Positions 8,151 to 15,619 of a stretch of 64,000 bases of DNA are shown piece after piece. Origin of the DNA: Marinomonas posidonica IVIA-Po-181. Lineage in GTDB: Bacteria; Pseudomonadota; Gammaproteobacteria; Pseudomonadales; Marinomonadaceae. The stretch is from NCBI RefSeq assembly GCF_000214215.1, contig NC_015559.1, positions 1,178,001 to 1,242,000 on the forward strand, read 5' to 3'. Positions within the stretch are counted from its first letter, which is position 1. The number at the start of each line of letters is the position of its first letter. The position numbers and the translations under genes were made by a program. Below the pieces are notes generated by a model. It ran no database searches. It worked only from the letters and a program-made list of their open reading frames with translations, and was not told the DNA's origin.

Positions 8151-8567
8151 GTGCTAAAGCCCGTAATACAGGAAGAACCTACAGGTTGCGGAATTGCGTC
8201 GGTGGCTAATGTTTTGGGCAAAACTTACTCGGAAATGAAGGCCGTAGCGAACGCTATGGATATCTATGCCGAAGATAAATCGCTGTGGTCCGATACCCAA
8301 TATGTTAGGGGGATGCTGTCCAGCGCCGGAGTAGAGACGTCTCCTGATGAAATTCCTTTTGAATCTTGGGGCTGTCTGCCTGATTTGGCACTATTGTCCA
8401 TCAAGCACCATCAGGAAGCTGGTAAAAATTTCTGGCATTGGGTTGTTTTTAAGCGCCAGGAGGGCCAAGAGTTTGTTTTGGATTCAGCGAGTTATCTGCC
8501 ATCCAACATTCGGACGGACTTTGATGAAATGCAGCCCAAGTGGTTTATTGAGGTCATGAATGCATAA
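8151..8567 (+). CDS. C39-like cysteine peptidase-type protein (gene cassette 3)
   Basis: The 138-residue product starts MLKPVIQEEPTGCGIASVAN. It has the order of catalytic elements of C39-type papain-like folds: a Q/E..TGCGIAS cysteine segment (Cys about 13), a histidine in WHWVVF (about 93-98), and an aspartate in VLDSASY just after it. Peptidase activity is not shown; the protein is smaller than ABC-linked C39 peptidases and carries no transporter. GTG 8151 is the likely start, six bases after AAGGAG (8139-8144); upstream in-frame codons fall in the attC. Its TAA stop is part of the next site's TAAC. Confidence 0.65.
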   Translation: MLKPVIQEEPTGCGIASVANVLGKTYSEMKAVANAMDIYAEDKSLWSDTQYVRGMLSSAGVETSPDEIPFESWGCLPDLALLSIKHHQEAGKNFWHWVVFKRQEGQEFVLDSASYLPSNIRTDFDEMQPKWFIEVMNA

Positions 8568-8651
8568 CAAACCGCAGCAGTCGCTCCCGTTGGTCGCTGG
8601 GACCGCCAAAACGCTGCGCTTATTTGTCGGCCCCTGTACGGGGCGTTATAA
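8563..8651 (+). repeat. attC recombination site (integron cassette 3)
   Basis: The ends are CATAACAAACCGCAGC and GGGGCGTTATAAG, with core site GTTATAA at 8645-8651. CGCAGC near 8571 pairs with GCTGCG near 8612, and GGCCCC...GGGGC lies in the right arm. Pairing is less continuous than in the first two sites, but the ends, length (about 89 bases) and position fit attC. Confidence 0.75.
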
Positions 8652-8669
8652 GCCAAAGAGGTGTCCAAG

Positions 8670-9305
8670 TTGCATCATGTAATGTTCGATATTGATGGTA
8701 CATTAGTTGAATCATATGACTTGGACTCAGAGCTTTTTTGTGATTCGGTCAAAGAGGTTACGGGAATTGCCTTAGATGCAGATTGGGGACGCTATCACCA
8801 CGTTACGGATTCAGGGATTCTTCAGGAAGTTTTTGAGATGAATGGAATTCCGAATAAAGAAGAGACTGAGGCCAAAATAAAGCGGATCTTTATTGCGAAA
8901 CTAGAACACTCTATCGCTTCTCAGCCAATTCAAGAAATACCTGGTGCAGAATCTTTTTTGTCGCTTCTTAAATCAATGAGTAATGTAATAATTTCTATTG
9001 CCACTGGGGGCTGGTATGAGAGTGCTGTTTTAAAGCTAAACTCGGCAGGAATAGACATTGATTCTCTAATAATTTCCTCATCGAATGATCACATATCAAG
9101 AACCGAAATAATGAAACATGCAGCGTCTAAAGCCACAAGAGGCAAAAATTATCCATGCACCTATTTTGGTGACGGCATCTGGGATAAAAAAGCTTGTGAA
9201 CAACTTGGTTTTAACTTTGTCCTCGTGGGAAACAAAGTTAAGCATAATCAAAATATTACTTCTTTTAAGTCATCAAACAAGGCTCTTGCATATGTTGGCT
9301 TATAA
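8670..9305 (+). CDS. HAD family hydrolase (gene cassette 4)
   Basis: This is a haloacid dehalogenase superfamily enzyme of about 211 residues, probably a phosphatase. Motif I is MFDIDGTLVES with the nucleophile Asp and the general-acid Asp. Motif II is a Thr in ISIATGGW. Motif IV is YFGDGIWDKKACEQLG. A helical cap follows motif I, as in the phosphoglycolate-phosphatase-like group. The substrate is unknown. TTG 8670 is likely the start, with AAAGAGG eight bases upstream; the GTG at 8661 abuts that site. The stop is embedded in the following attC. Confidence 0.85.
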   Translation: MHHVMFDIDGTLVESYDLDSELFCDSVKEVTGIALDADWGRYHHVTDSGILQEVFEMNGIPNKEETEAKIKRIFIAKLEHSIASQPIQEIPGAESFLSLLKSMSNVIISIATGGWYESAVLKLNSAGIDIDSLIISSSNDHISRTEIMKHAASKATRGKNYPCTYFGDGIWDKKACEQLGFNFVLVGNKVKHNQNITSFKSSNKALAYVGL

Positions 9306-9365
9306 CAAATGTGTCATGTACGCACGCGCTGCGTGCAGGACTCGCCTCATACACAAGCGTTATAT
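9301..9365 (+). repeat. Short attC recombination site (integron cassette 4)
   Basis: The ends are TATAACAAATGTGT and ACACAAGCGTTATAT, core site GTTATAT at 9359-9365. The inner stem GCACGC-GCT-GCGTGC is perfect. At about 65 bases it is much shorter than the other sites of this array, in the size range of compact class-1-type attC sites, so it may derive from a different source. Confidence 0.88.
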
Positions 9366-9380
9366 GTAAAGGGAAGTTCA

Positions 9381-10022
9381 ATGAGATTATTTGGCCGTAC
9401 AACTTCATTTAATGTACAAAAAATTCTTTGGTTACTTGAAGAACTAGATGTTGATTATGAACACATTGAACTTGGCGGTCGTTTTGGCGGGTTAGATACA
9501 GAAGATTTTGTTAAATTAAACCCAATGAAAAAAGTGCCAGTACTAATTGATGGTGATAAATCCATTTGGGAATCACACACAATTTTAAGGTACTTAGTCG
9601 CAAGCTATGGAAATAGTACATGGTATTCTAACTGTCCTTACGAACGATCTTTGTATGAACGGTGGTTAGATTGGTCACAAACTATCTTTCAGCCAGCATT
9701 TATGGGTACTTTTTGGGGGTATTATCGAAAACCTGAAAGTATGCGTGATATGGAAGCGGTAAATAAAGATTTGGAAACTTGCATAAATTGCTTACAGGTT
9801 GTTGAAAAGCAGCTTTATCAAACTGAATATTTGGCAAGTAAATCCATAAGCCTTGCTGATATAGTCGTTGGTGCCGTTATCTATAGGTTAATTTCACAGG
9901 GGCTAACTATAGAGTTACCTGAAAAGGTAGATAGTTGGTACAAGGCTCTAAATACTCGCCCAGGTTATAAAAAATGGGTTATGAGTGACTTTACCGAACT
10001 AAAAGCCCGAGAAGATTTTTAA
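9381..10022 (+). CDS. Glutathione S-transferase family protein (gene cassette 5)
   Basis: This 213-residue GST has an N-terminal thioredoxin-like domain and an all-helical C-terminal domain. Visible hallmarks are the catalytic Ser/Tyr-type loop TTSFNVQKILW (about 7-17), the cis-Pro segment KKVPVLI near residue 50, and the glutathione-contacting ESHTILRYL near residue 62. The ATG at 9381 follows AAAGGGAAG, so it is the likely start. It belongs to a cassette with the downstream PNPOx-fold gene, since no complete attC separates them. The likely role is detoxification or a reductive step; the substrate is unknown. Confidence 0.88.
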   Translation: MRLFGRTTSFNVQKILWLLEELDVDYEHIELGGRFGGLDTEDFVKLNPMKKVPVLIDGDKSIWESHTILRYLVASYGNSTWYSNCPYERSLYERWLDWSQTIFQPAFMGTFWGYYRKPESMRDMEAVNKDLETCINCLQVVEKQLYQTEYLASKSISLADIVVGAVIYRLISQGLTIELPEKVDSWYKALNTRPGYKKWVMSDFTELKAREDF

Positions 10023-10043
10023 TATCACAAACGCATCAACGCG
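10023..10043 (+). repeat. Possible remnant of a lost attC left arm
   Basis: Immediately after the GST stop, TATCACAAACGCATCAACGC differs by one base from the usual attC start TATAACAAACGC. No matching right arm or GTTA core follows before the next gene. This suggests a deleted attC that joined two cassettes into one. Confidence 0.35.
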
Positions 10044-10064
10044 GATTTCGAGGATTGAATTTCT

Positions 10065-10514
10065 ATGCTAACGGAAGAAGTTAAACAATCAATAAAAGAA
10101 AGCGTTTTGTGCTGGCTAGCGACCTCTGATGAAAAAGGAGAGCCAAATTGCTCACCAAAAGAGGTATTTACATACTCAGACAATGACGAACTTGTAATAG
10201 CAGATATTGCGTCACCAAATAGTGTAGCGAATCTAAAAGTAAATCCACACGTATGTGTTAGCTTTATTCACGTTTTTAAACAGAAAGGTTTTAAAATCAA
10301 GGGCCGCGCCAGATATTTCACGCCTCAATGTAAAGAATACCCCAGCCTTTTCAGCTTAGTGGAGCCTGTAGTCGGCAGAACTTTTCCCGTCAAGGGTATT
10401 ATTTTGGTATCAGTGACAAGCTGTAGTCCAATTATTGCACCCGCTTATTACTTGGTCAGTGGTACCACCGAGGAAAGTCAAATAGATTCAGCTAAACAAA
10501 CTTATGGCGTATAA
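10065..10514 (+). CDS. PNPOx-fold (FMN-binding split barrel) family protein, gene cassette 5
   Basis: This 149-residue protein matches the pyridoxamine 5'-phosphate oxidase-like superfamily. The N-terminus LCWLATSDEKGEPNCSPK is the typical first strand pair of the split barrel. Later VSFIHVFKQKGFKIKGRARYF fits the strand lined with flavin-binding residues. Family members bind FMN, F420 or heme; the reaction here is unknown. The ATG at 10065 follows GAGGATT. Its TAA stop overlaps the TAAC end of the next attC. Confidence 0.85.
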   Translation: MLTEEVKQSIKESVLCWLATSDEKGEPNCSPKEVFTYSDNDELVIADIASPNSVANLKVNPHVCVSFIHVFKQKGFKIKGRARYFTPQCKEYPSLFSLVEPVVGRTFPVKGIILVSVTSCSPIIAPAYYLVSGTTEESQIDSAKQTYGV

Positions 10515-10590
10515 CAAACACGATCAAAAATCGTTCCACTTTGTTGCACTGGACCTTCCTATCGGTCGACCTTTTATGTAGGCGTTATGC
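10510..10590 (+). repeat. attC recombination site (integron cassette 5)
   Basis: The ends are TATAACAAACACG and TGTAGGCGTTATGC, with core site GTTATGC at 10584-10590. The arms pair imperfectly around GGTCGACC. The TAAC overlaps the stop of the preceding gene and the core lies just before the next gene's ribosome site, as expected of a cassette boundary. Confidence 0.8.
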
Positions 10591-10625
10591 GTAGCCCAAA
10601 AAAATCAAACAATTTGAAGGAATCA

Positions 10626-10937
10626 ATGTTTATGATTACTTGTTATGTTAGGTATGTAATAGATCCAAAGAAGGTCAAAGAGTTCGAAGAGTACGCGAAA
10701 ATGTGGATTCCACTTGTTGAGAAATTTGGTGGTCAACATAATGGCTACTTTCTGCCATCGGAAGGCGCAAACAATGTAGCTTTGGCGCTTTTTACGTTTG
10801 AAAGTTTGTCAGCTTATGAAGACTATCGCACTAAGTCTCTAAATGATCCTGAGTGTACTAAAGCTTTTGAATTTGCCGATCAAGTGGACTGCATTATTAG
10901 CTATGAGCGTAGCTTTTTTAGACCAGTACTCGGTTAA
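10626..10937 (+). CDS. NIPSNAP family protein (gene cassette 6)
   Basis: About 103 residues form a dimeric alpha-beta barrel-type fold. MITCYVRYVIDPKKVKEFE and the later FTFESLSAYEDYR are typical of NIPSNAP/ABM-like small proteins. The function is unknown; such proteins may be small monooxygenases or ligand-binding proteins. GAAGGA (10616-10621) precedes the ATGs at 10626 and 10632; I use 10626, though 10632 has more usual spacing. Upstream in-frame codons fall in the attC core. It is the last clear cassette gene; beyond it the boundary is degenerate. Confidence 0.75.
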   Translation: MFMITCYVRYVIDPKKVKEFEEYAKMWIPLVEKFGGQHNGYFLPSEGANNVALALFTFESLSAYEDYRTKSLNDPECTKAFEFADQVDCIISYERSFFRPVLG

Positions 10938-11017
10938 ACAAGCTATGCATGAATTAAAGTAAATAATTAGGGTCAGAGTTAAATTAAATTCTAACGGACC
11001 CATGACCCCAAAGTATT
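10934..11017. repeat. Degenerate right boundary of the cassette array with a REP-like palindrome
   Basis: Past the NIPSNAP stop the usual TAAC...GTTA pattern is replaced by TTAAACAAGC on the left and TATTATGCG on the right, resembling a mutated attC. Within it GGGTCAGAGTTAAATT and AATTCTAACGGACCC (10970-11003) form an imperfect palindrome. GGGTCAGAGT...ACCC elements occur as dispersed repeats in several gammaproteobacteria (from memory). The right edge touches the ATG of the next gene. Confidence 0.4.
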
Positions 11018-11362
11018 ATGCGTAAATCCGATAAGAAACTCGATAATCAAATCCGTTTAGCCCTGACTGATGTGTGTGAATCGGCGTTGAAAAGCCTTAA
11101 TGGCTTTGAGTGGTTAACTCACAGTGTGAATTATGATCGCTTTCCGGAGAGTCTGAAGGTGGTGTGTGTGTTTGACACCAATGAGCATCTTGGGGCGTTT
11201 AACGTGTCTCCTTTGAGTCGCCAACTTGAAAGGCAAATTCATGCTGAATTTAACGCTTTAGGGGTTAAGGTTAAGAATATTCAAGGTCATGTGTTTTACG
11301 ATACGGAAGAAAATTGCGAGCAGTTTCATAATGGCAATTGGGCGAGAAGGCTGCAAGGTTAG
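11018..11362 (+). CDS. Conserved hypothetical protein, Fis-family-annotated type
   Basis: The 114-residue product starts MRKSDKKLDNQIRLALTDVC. It resembles a family found in Vibrio, Shewanella and relatives that is often labelled Fis family transcriptional regulator; from sequence alone I see no clear helix-turn-helix. The middle part (EWLTHSVNYDRFPESLKVV) is the conserved core of this type. It has no obvious ribosome site because the cassette boundary ends at its start codon. It probably belongs to the chromosome right of the array. Confidence 0.6.
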   Translation: MRKSDKKLDNQIRLALTDVCESALKSLNGFEWLTHSVNYDRFPESLKVVCVFDTNEHLGAFNVSPLSRQLERQIHAEFNALGVKVKNIQGHVFYDTEENCEQFHNGNWARRLQG

Positions 11363-11572
11363 TGGTTTTTTTCATATTGCATTCTCAAACGTAAATGCCT
11401 GTCTGAAGAGCGTTTTGATTCAACGAGTGGTTCACAAGTCTCAAAGCGAGAATGTTGAAGATAAGAAAGAGCTAAGTTGTTGATATCATAAGCTTGTTGT
11501 TTGTAAATTAAACTGTTTGACGGCCTGATTACATGGACCAATCATGCATTTACTAAGGAATCGGTACCTTAT

Positions 11573-12211
11573 ATGAGATTCGAGTTGGATCATTTCTTTA
11601 TATTGACTGATCAGCCTGAGCAAGCGGGAGATTTGTTGGTGGCGTTTGGTCTGCAAGAAAGTTTTCGCCGGGATCACAAGGGGCAGGGAACCTCGAATCG
11701 TCGTTTTGAGTTTGCTAATGGCATGTTGGAGATCTTGTATCTGCGAGATGTGGAGGAAGCCAGAAATGGCCCAGCTAAGGAGATGTATTTAGCGGAGCGA
11801 GTGGCACAGCCTGAGACGTCACCTTTTGGTGTGGTTCTGACTCGAATCAGTGGGTCGGAATCGGTTAGGCCTTTTAAGGGGTGGTCTTATCAAGCCGATT
11901 ATTTTCCCGCGCCGAATGCGTTCCATGTAGGGGATAATTCAAATCGTCTGCACGAGCCTTTGTGCGTGTATGTGCCTTTTATGGCACCAGTAGAACGCAG
12001 TATAGATGCAAATCCGTTGCGAACCCTTGCTGAAGTGACACTCTTGGTTCCCGCACAAGCCTTCTCTGACACCTTAGATAGCTTGTCATCGGTTGATAGG
12101 TTAAGCGTTGAAAGAGGCGATGAGCATCTCGTCGAAATGACATTAGGCGAGGGAGTGTGTGGGAAATGGAAAGATTTTCACCCTCAATTGCCACTCAAAA
12201 TTCACTGGTAA
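11573..12211 (+). CDS. VOC / glyoxalase-like domain protein
   Basis: This 212-residue protein begins MRFELDHFFILTDQPEQAG, matching the glyoxalase-like fold that places a metal-binding His in the first strand (DHFFI). FEFANGMLEILYLRD supplies the next strand pair with a metal-ligand Glu. Family members are isomerases, dioxygenases or metallothiol transferases, and the reaction here is unknown. The preceding 210 bases (11363-11572) hold no clear gene. It is followed 30 bases later by a GNAT gene. Confidence 0.7.
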   Translation: MRFELDHFFILTDQPEQAGDLLVAFGLQESFRRDHKGQGTSNRRFEFANGMLEILYLRDVEEARNGPAKEMYLAERVAQPETSPFGVVLTRISGSESVRPFKGWSYQADYFPAPNAFHVGDNSNRLHEPLCVYVPFMAPVERSIDANPLRTLAEVTLLVPAQAFSDTLDSLSSVDRLSVERGDEHLVEMTLGEGVCGKWKDFHPQLPLKIHW

Positions 12212-12241
12212 CATGCGTTAATTTAACGACAAGGATGGTGT

Positions 12242-12745
12242 ATGTTAGTCACGCCCAGTTTAAAGTATGAAGAGAGTTTTTATCGCTATGTTAAAGAGCT
12301 TGCTGATGAAGACCCTTATCCCTATCCGCTGACGTTTGATTATTCTGATTTTGCTCACTATGTGACTCTGTTAAAGCATTATTCTGAAGGCAAAACGTTA
12401 CCGGATTCCCTTGTGCCGAATACCACTTTCTGGCTGATTGAAAATAATGAGATGGTCGCTTGCTCTCATTTACGACACGTTTTAAATGATTCACTTCGCT
12501 TTGCTGGTGGTCATATAGGAGTGGGTGTACGACCGTCTATGCGTGGCAAAGGTTATGGTCGGAAAATATTAGATTTAACCTTAGTGAAGGCCTATAAAAT
12601 GGACATTTCTGAAGTACATGTCCATTGTTATGAAAGCAATTTAGCATCAAGAGCCATGATTGAATCTGTGGGGGGACAGTTTGATTCCAGCACCTATATA
12701 GAGTCTAAGAACGAAAAGATACTCAGATTCATACATTCTCAGTGA
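12242..12745 (+). CDS. GNAT family N-acetyltransferase
   Basis: This 167-residue acetyltransferase has motif A in GVRPSMRGKGYGRKILDLTL (about 97-116). HCYESNLASRAMIESVGG is the typical following helix-strand pair. It resembles the group annotated as predicted acetyltransferases with the GVRPS-x-R motif. The substrate is unknown. The ATG at 12242 follows AAGGATGG. It ends 45 bases before the convergent GntR gene, with no clear terminator between. Confidence 0.88.
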   Translation: MLVTPSLKYEESFYRYVKELADEDPYPYPLTFDYSDFAHYVTLLKHYSEGKTLPDSLVPNTTFWLIENNEMVACSHLRHVLNDSLRFAGGHIGVGVRPSMRGKGYGRKILDLTLVKAYKMDISEVHVHCYESNLASRAMIESVGGQFDSSTYIESKNEKILRFIHSQ

Positions 12746-12789
12746 CTCAGAATCCACATCATATCTGTTTGGCTTATGCCTTTGACCTA

Positions 12790-13545
12790 TCAATGAGTGT
12801 CATGAATTTCCGCCACGAAGTCATAGCTGTCTCCTGGGAACCAAGAACGGGTAAATTCGACCGGTGTGCCTTCTTTATCGACACCGGTTCGTTCAATATA
12901 CAGCACCGCAGCCTGTTCAGAAATATCCAATAATTGGGCGCGATTATCGTCCAGTGTAATGGCTCGAATGCGCTGAAATGCTCTGACGGGACGTCGGCCT
13001 TGTGCTTCTAGAATCTCATACAGAGAGCCTTCAATGGCAAAGGGGTTATCCAGATAATGACTGGGCACGGTTGCCAGTTCCAGCGCCATTGGCTTGCCAT
13101 CCACATAGCGCAGACGATAAAAACGGACGACTTCTTCTTCGGGTGACAATTGCAAGGCATGGCGCTCATCGTCATGGGGCACACCAAGGGACCGATCAAG
13201 CCATTTGGCGGTGGTTTCTTTGCCTCTGTCGCGCATCACTTCGGTAAAGCTGCGCAAGTGATTTAACGGTTGTTCTACTCGCTCACTGACAAAGGTTCCG
13301 GCGCCTTGACGTTGTGTCAGAACGTCTTCTTTTACCAGTTCATCAATGGCTTTACGAATCGTCACTCGGGACACATCCAGATATTTCGCCAAATCTCTTT
13401 CGGGCGGTAATACGTCACCATTCCCTAATCTTTCTTCTGCAATGGCCGTTTGAATGGCATTTTTTACCTGAATATACAGTGGGATGCCCTTCTTTTTAAG
13501 GGCATCAGATGGACCAAAAAGGTCGTTCACTCTATGTATCGTCAT
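12790..13545 (-). CDS. GntR/HutC-family transcriptional regulator, probable amino-sugar regulator
   Basis: A 251-residue repressor-type regulator. The N-terminal winged helix is clear: IPLYIQVKNAIQTAIAEER followed by LPPERDLAKYLDVSRVTIRK. A C-terminal UTRA effector domain follows (about 95-250, with RLRYVDGKPMALE). GntR/UTRA proteins such as NagR/DasR sense GlcN-6-P or GlcNAc-6-P and control GlcNAc genes. Here the gene is in the same strand block as a sugar ABC transporter and next to nagBA, which supports that role. Start ATG 13545 follows CAGGAA; an in-frame ATG at 13572 lacks this. Confidence 0.85.
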   Translation of the reverse strand: MTIHRVNDLFGPSDALKKKGIPLYIQVKNAIQTAIAEERLGNGDVLPPERDLAKYLDVSRVTIRKAIDELVKEDVLTQRQGAGTFVSERVEQPLNHLRSFTEVMRDRGKETTAKWLDRSLGVPHDDERHALQLSPEEEVVRFYRLRYVDGKPMALELATVPSHYLDNPFAIEGSLYEILEAQGRRPVRAFQRIRAITLDDNRAQLLDISEQAAVLYIERTGVDKEGTPVEFTRSWFPGDSYDFVAEIHDTH

Positions 13546-13616
13546 AATGTATTTCCTGAATCGACACTCCATGCCACTGTTAAATTCATGACCGAGTCCC
13601 CCGTTTCTAGGTGACT

Positions 13617-14711
13617 TTATTCATTCGTCACTCTGTCCAAAGTCACCCCATTGGCATCAAAAACGTATACTTTGTGAGGCTCTATACCAAAGGAGACGGT
13701 GTCTCCCGCCTGAAAAGCCTGATCCCCGTCTACTTTTGTTACCAGCTCGCCTTCGTCTCCCAAATCCATATAGACATAAGAGACTTCACCAAGATGTTCA
13801 ACGAGAGAAACAGAGCCTGTCAAAGGATTGTCCAGAGAGGCTTGAGTACAGTGCTCGGGACGCAAACCTATGGTCACCATTTGCCCTTGATGCAACTCTG
13901 AGCTGTTAACCGATGCGCTAATAATGCGACCGGATTCTAACATGACTTGCGTCGACTCAGGACCTTGTTGATGGATTTTCCCCGTTAAAAAGTTCATCTT
14001 AGGCGAACCAATAAAACCCGCCACAAACTGTGTTTTTGGTTGATGATACAGTTCAAGTGGGGCGCCGACCTGTTCAATGCGTCCCTTGTTCATCACCACA
14101 ATTTTGTCGCCCAGAGTCATGGCCTCTGTTTGGTCATGGGTGACGTAGATTACCGTGGCCTGTAACTCTTGATGCAACTTACCCAACTCTACTCGTGTTT
14201 GTACCCGTAAAGACGCATCCAGATTCGATAAAGGCTCATCAAATAAAAATACTTTAGGTTCTCGAACAATCGCCCGACCAATTGCCACACGTTGACGCTG
14301 ACCACCGGATAATTCACGCGGTAAACGCTCTAAAAGGTGATCGATTTTGAGTTTTTTGGCCGCTTCTAACACCTTGTTCTTAATAAAGGCTTTATTTTGA
14401 CCTGCGATTTTGAGACCAAACGCCATGTTCTTATACACATTCATATGAGGGTATAAGGCGTAAGACTGAAACACCATTGCCACACCACGCTTGGCAGGGG
14501 GGCTGGTGTTGACTCGCTGACCATCAATCATCAAATCGCCTTCTGAGATCTCTTCCAACCCTGATAACAGCCTCAGCAGGGTGGATTTTCCACATCCGGA
14601 TTCGCCAATTAAAACAACGAATTCCCCTTCTTTGACCTCAAGATCAATGCCATGAAGAACTCGGACATCTCCAAAGCGTTTTTGAATATTTTTCAGTTGT
14701 AAATTTGCCAT
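13617..14711 (-). CDS. Sugar ABC transporter ATP-binding protein (UgpC/MalK type)
   Basis: This 364-residue ATPase energises the adjacent permeases. Walker A (GESGCGKSTLLR, about 36-47), signature (LSGGQRQRV, about 133-141), Walker B (VFLFDEPLSNLD) and the H-loop (VTHDQTEA) are all present. A C-terminal TOBE/regulatory region follows (about 285-364, with GLRPEHC). MalK/UgpC-type ATPases serve carbohydrate importers. The start at 14711 has AAGGAT upstream; a longer frame from 14732 is less likely. It follows the second permease with a 29-base gap. Confidence 0.93.
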   Translation of the reverse strand: MANLQLKNIQKRFGDVRVLHGIDLEVKEGEFVVLIGESGCGKSTLLRLLSGLEEISEGDLMIDGQRVNTSPPAKRGVAMVFQSYALYPHMNVYKNMAFGLKIAGQNKAFIKNKVLEAAKKLKIDHLLERLPRELSGGQRQRVAIGRAIVREPKVFLFDEPLSNLDASLRVQTRVELGKLHQELQATVIYVTHDQTEAMTLGDKIVVMNKGRIEQVGAPLELYHQPKTQFVAGFIGSPKMNFLTGKIHQQGPESTQVMLESGRIISASVNSSELHQGQMVTIGLRPEHCTQASLDNPLTGSVSLVEHLGEVSYVYMDLGDEGELVTKVDGDQAFQAGDTVSFGIEPHKVYVFDANGVTLDRVTNE

Positions 14712-14740
14712 ATTAAATCCTTCTAGTCGCAATAAAACGA

Positions 14741-15607
14741 CTACTTCACCGCGCCGCTGGTCAGACCACGGATTAACTGCCTAGAAAAAATGGTATAGAG
14801 AATCAGAACCGGAACAATGGCCATCGTCAGCGCCGCTAATACCGATGTCCAGTTGGTCACATATTGGCCCACGAACTGTTGAACCCCTAGGGTAATCGTC
14901 CTTGTTTCTTCACTCGGGGCGAGAATTAAGGGGAACCAAAGGTCATTCCAGATCGGGATCATGGTGAACACGGCCACCGTTGCCATTGCAGGTTTCAGTA
15001 GAGGCAAGATGATGCTAAAAAAGATACGGTATTCGCTGACCGCATCACATCGTGCGGCTTCCACTAGCTCTTTTGGAATCGTGCGGACAAACTCCGAGAG
15101 AATGTAGACCGCCAAGGGTAAGCCCTGCGCTATGTACACCAGCACCAAGGAGGTCAGTGTATTGACTAGATTAAGGTCGACCATCAGTCGCAAGATGCTC
15201 ACCGTACCCAGGCGAATCGGAATCATGATGCCCATTGCAAACAAAAAGGTAATCAGCAAATTCATCCGGAAACGGTACTCAGTGAGTGCCCAAGCGGCCA
15301 TGGCCCCCAACAAAATCACCAAGCCCACCGCCAAGACGGTTACCAGCAAGCTGTTCCAAGCAAACAAGCCAAAGTCAGAACGCAACAGCACCTGTTCAAA
15401 TCCAACCAGTGAAAATGTCTCACTGGTTGGCAGGGCCAATGGATCACGAAAAATCCCCTTACGGTCTTTGAAGGCATTCATAATGACAATCAAGATAGGA
15501 AACAAGGCAATGACGGTATAGGCGAGTAAGATCCCATGAACGGTCACACTCTTAGACATCTGGCCTGCCGAGGTGTTTTTAGGTAAAAAAACCTGCATTA
15601 ATTTCAT
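14741..15607 (-). CDS. Sugar ABC transporter permease (MalG/UgpE-like)
   Basis: This 288-residue inner-membrane permease has about six transmembrane helices. The EAA loop that contacts the ATPase is seen as VEAARCDAVSEYRIFFSIILP (about 188-208). The N-terminal segment after the first helix (IVIMNAFKDRKGIF) fits the MalG type. Together with the upstream permease, the ATPase and the binding protein it should import a sugar, probably GlcNAc or a chitobiose-like oligosaccharide judging from the neighbouring nag genes. ATG 15607 follows AAAAGGG. Confidence 0.93.
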   Translation of the reverse strand: MKLMQVFLPKNTSAGQMSKSVTVHGILLAYTVIALFPILIVIMNAFKDRKGIFRDPLALPTSETFSLVGFEQVLLRSDFGLFAWNSLLVTVLAVGLVILLGAMAAWALTEYRFRMNLLITFLFAMGIMIPIRLGTVSILRLMVDLNLVNTLTSLVLVYIAQGLPLAVYILSEFVRTIPKELVEAARCDAVSEYRIFFSIILPLLKPAMATVAVFTMIPIWNDLWFPLILAPSEETRTITLGVQQFVGQYVTNWTSVLAALTMAIVPVLILYTIFSRQLIRGLTSGAVK

Positions 15608-15619
15608 GATTGGGCCCTT

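Noticed and set aside
10968-11008. CRISPR repeat or prophage attachment site
   Set aside because: The GGGTCAGAGT...ACCC palindrome occurs only once here with no spacer array, and no integrase is present.
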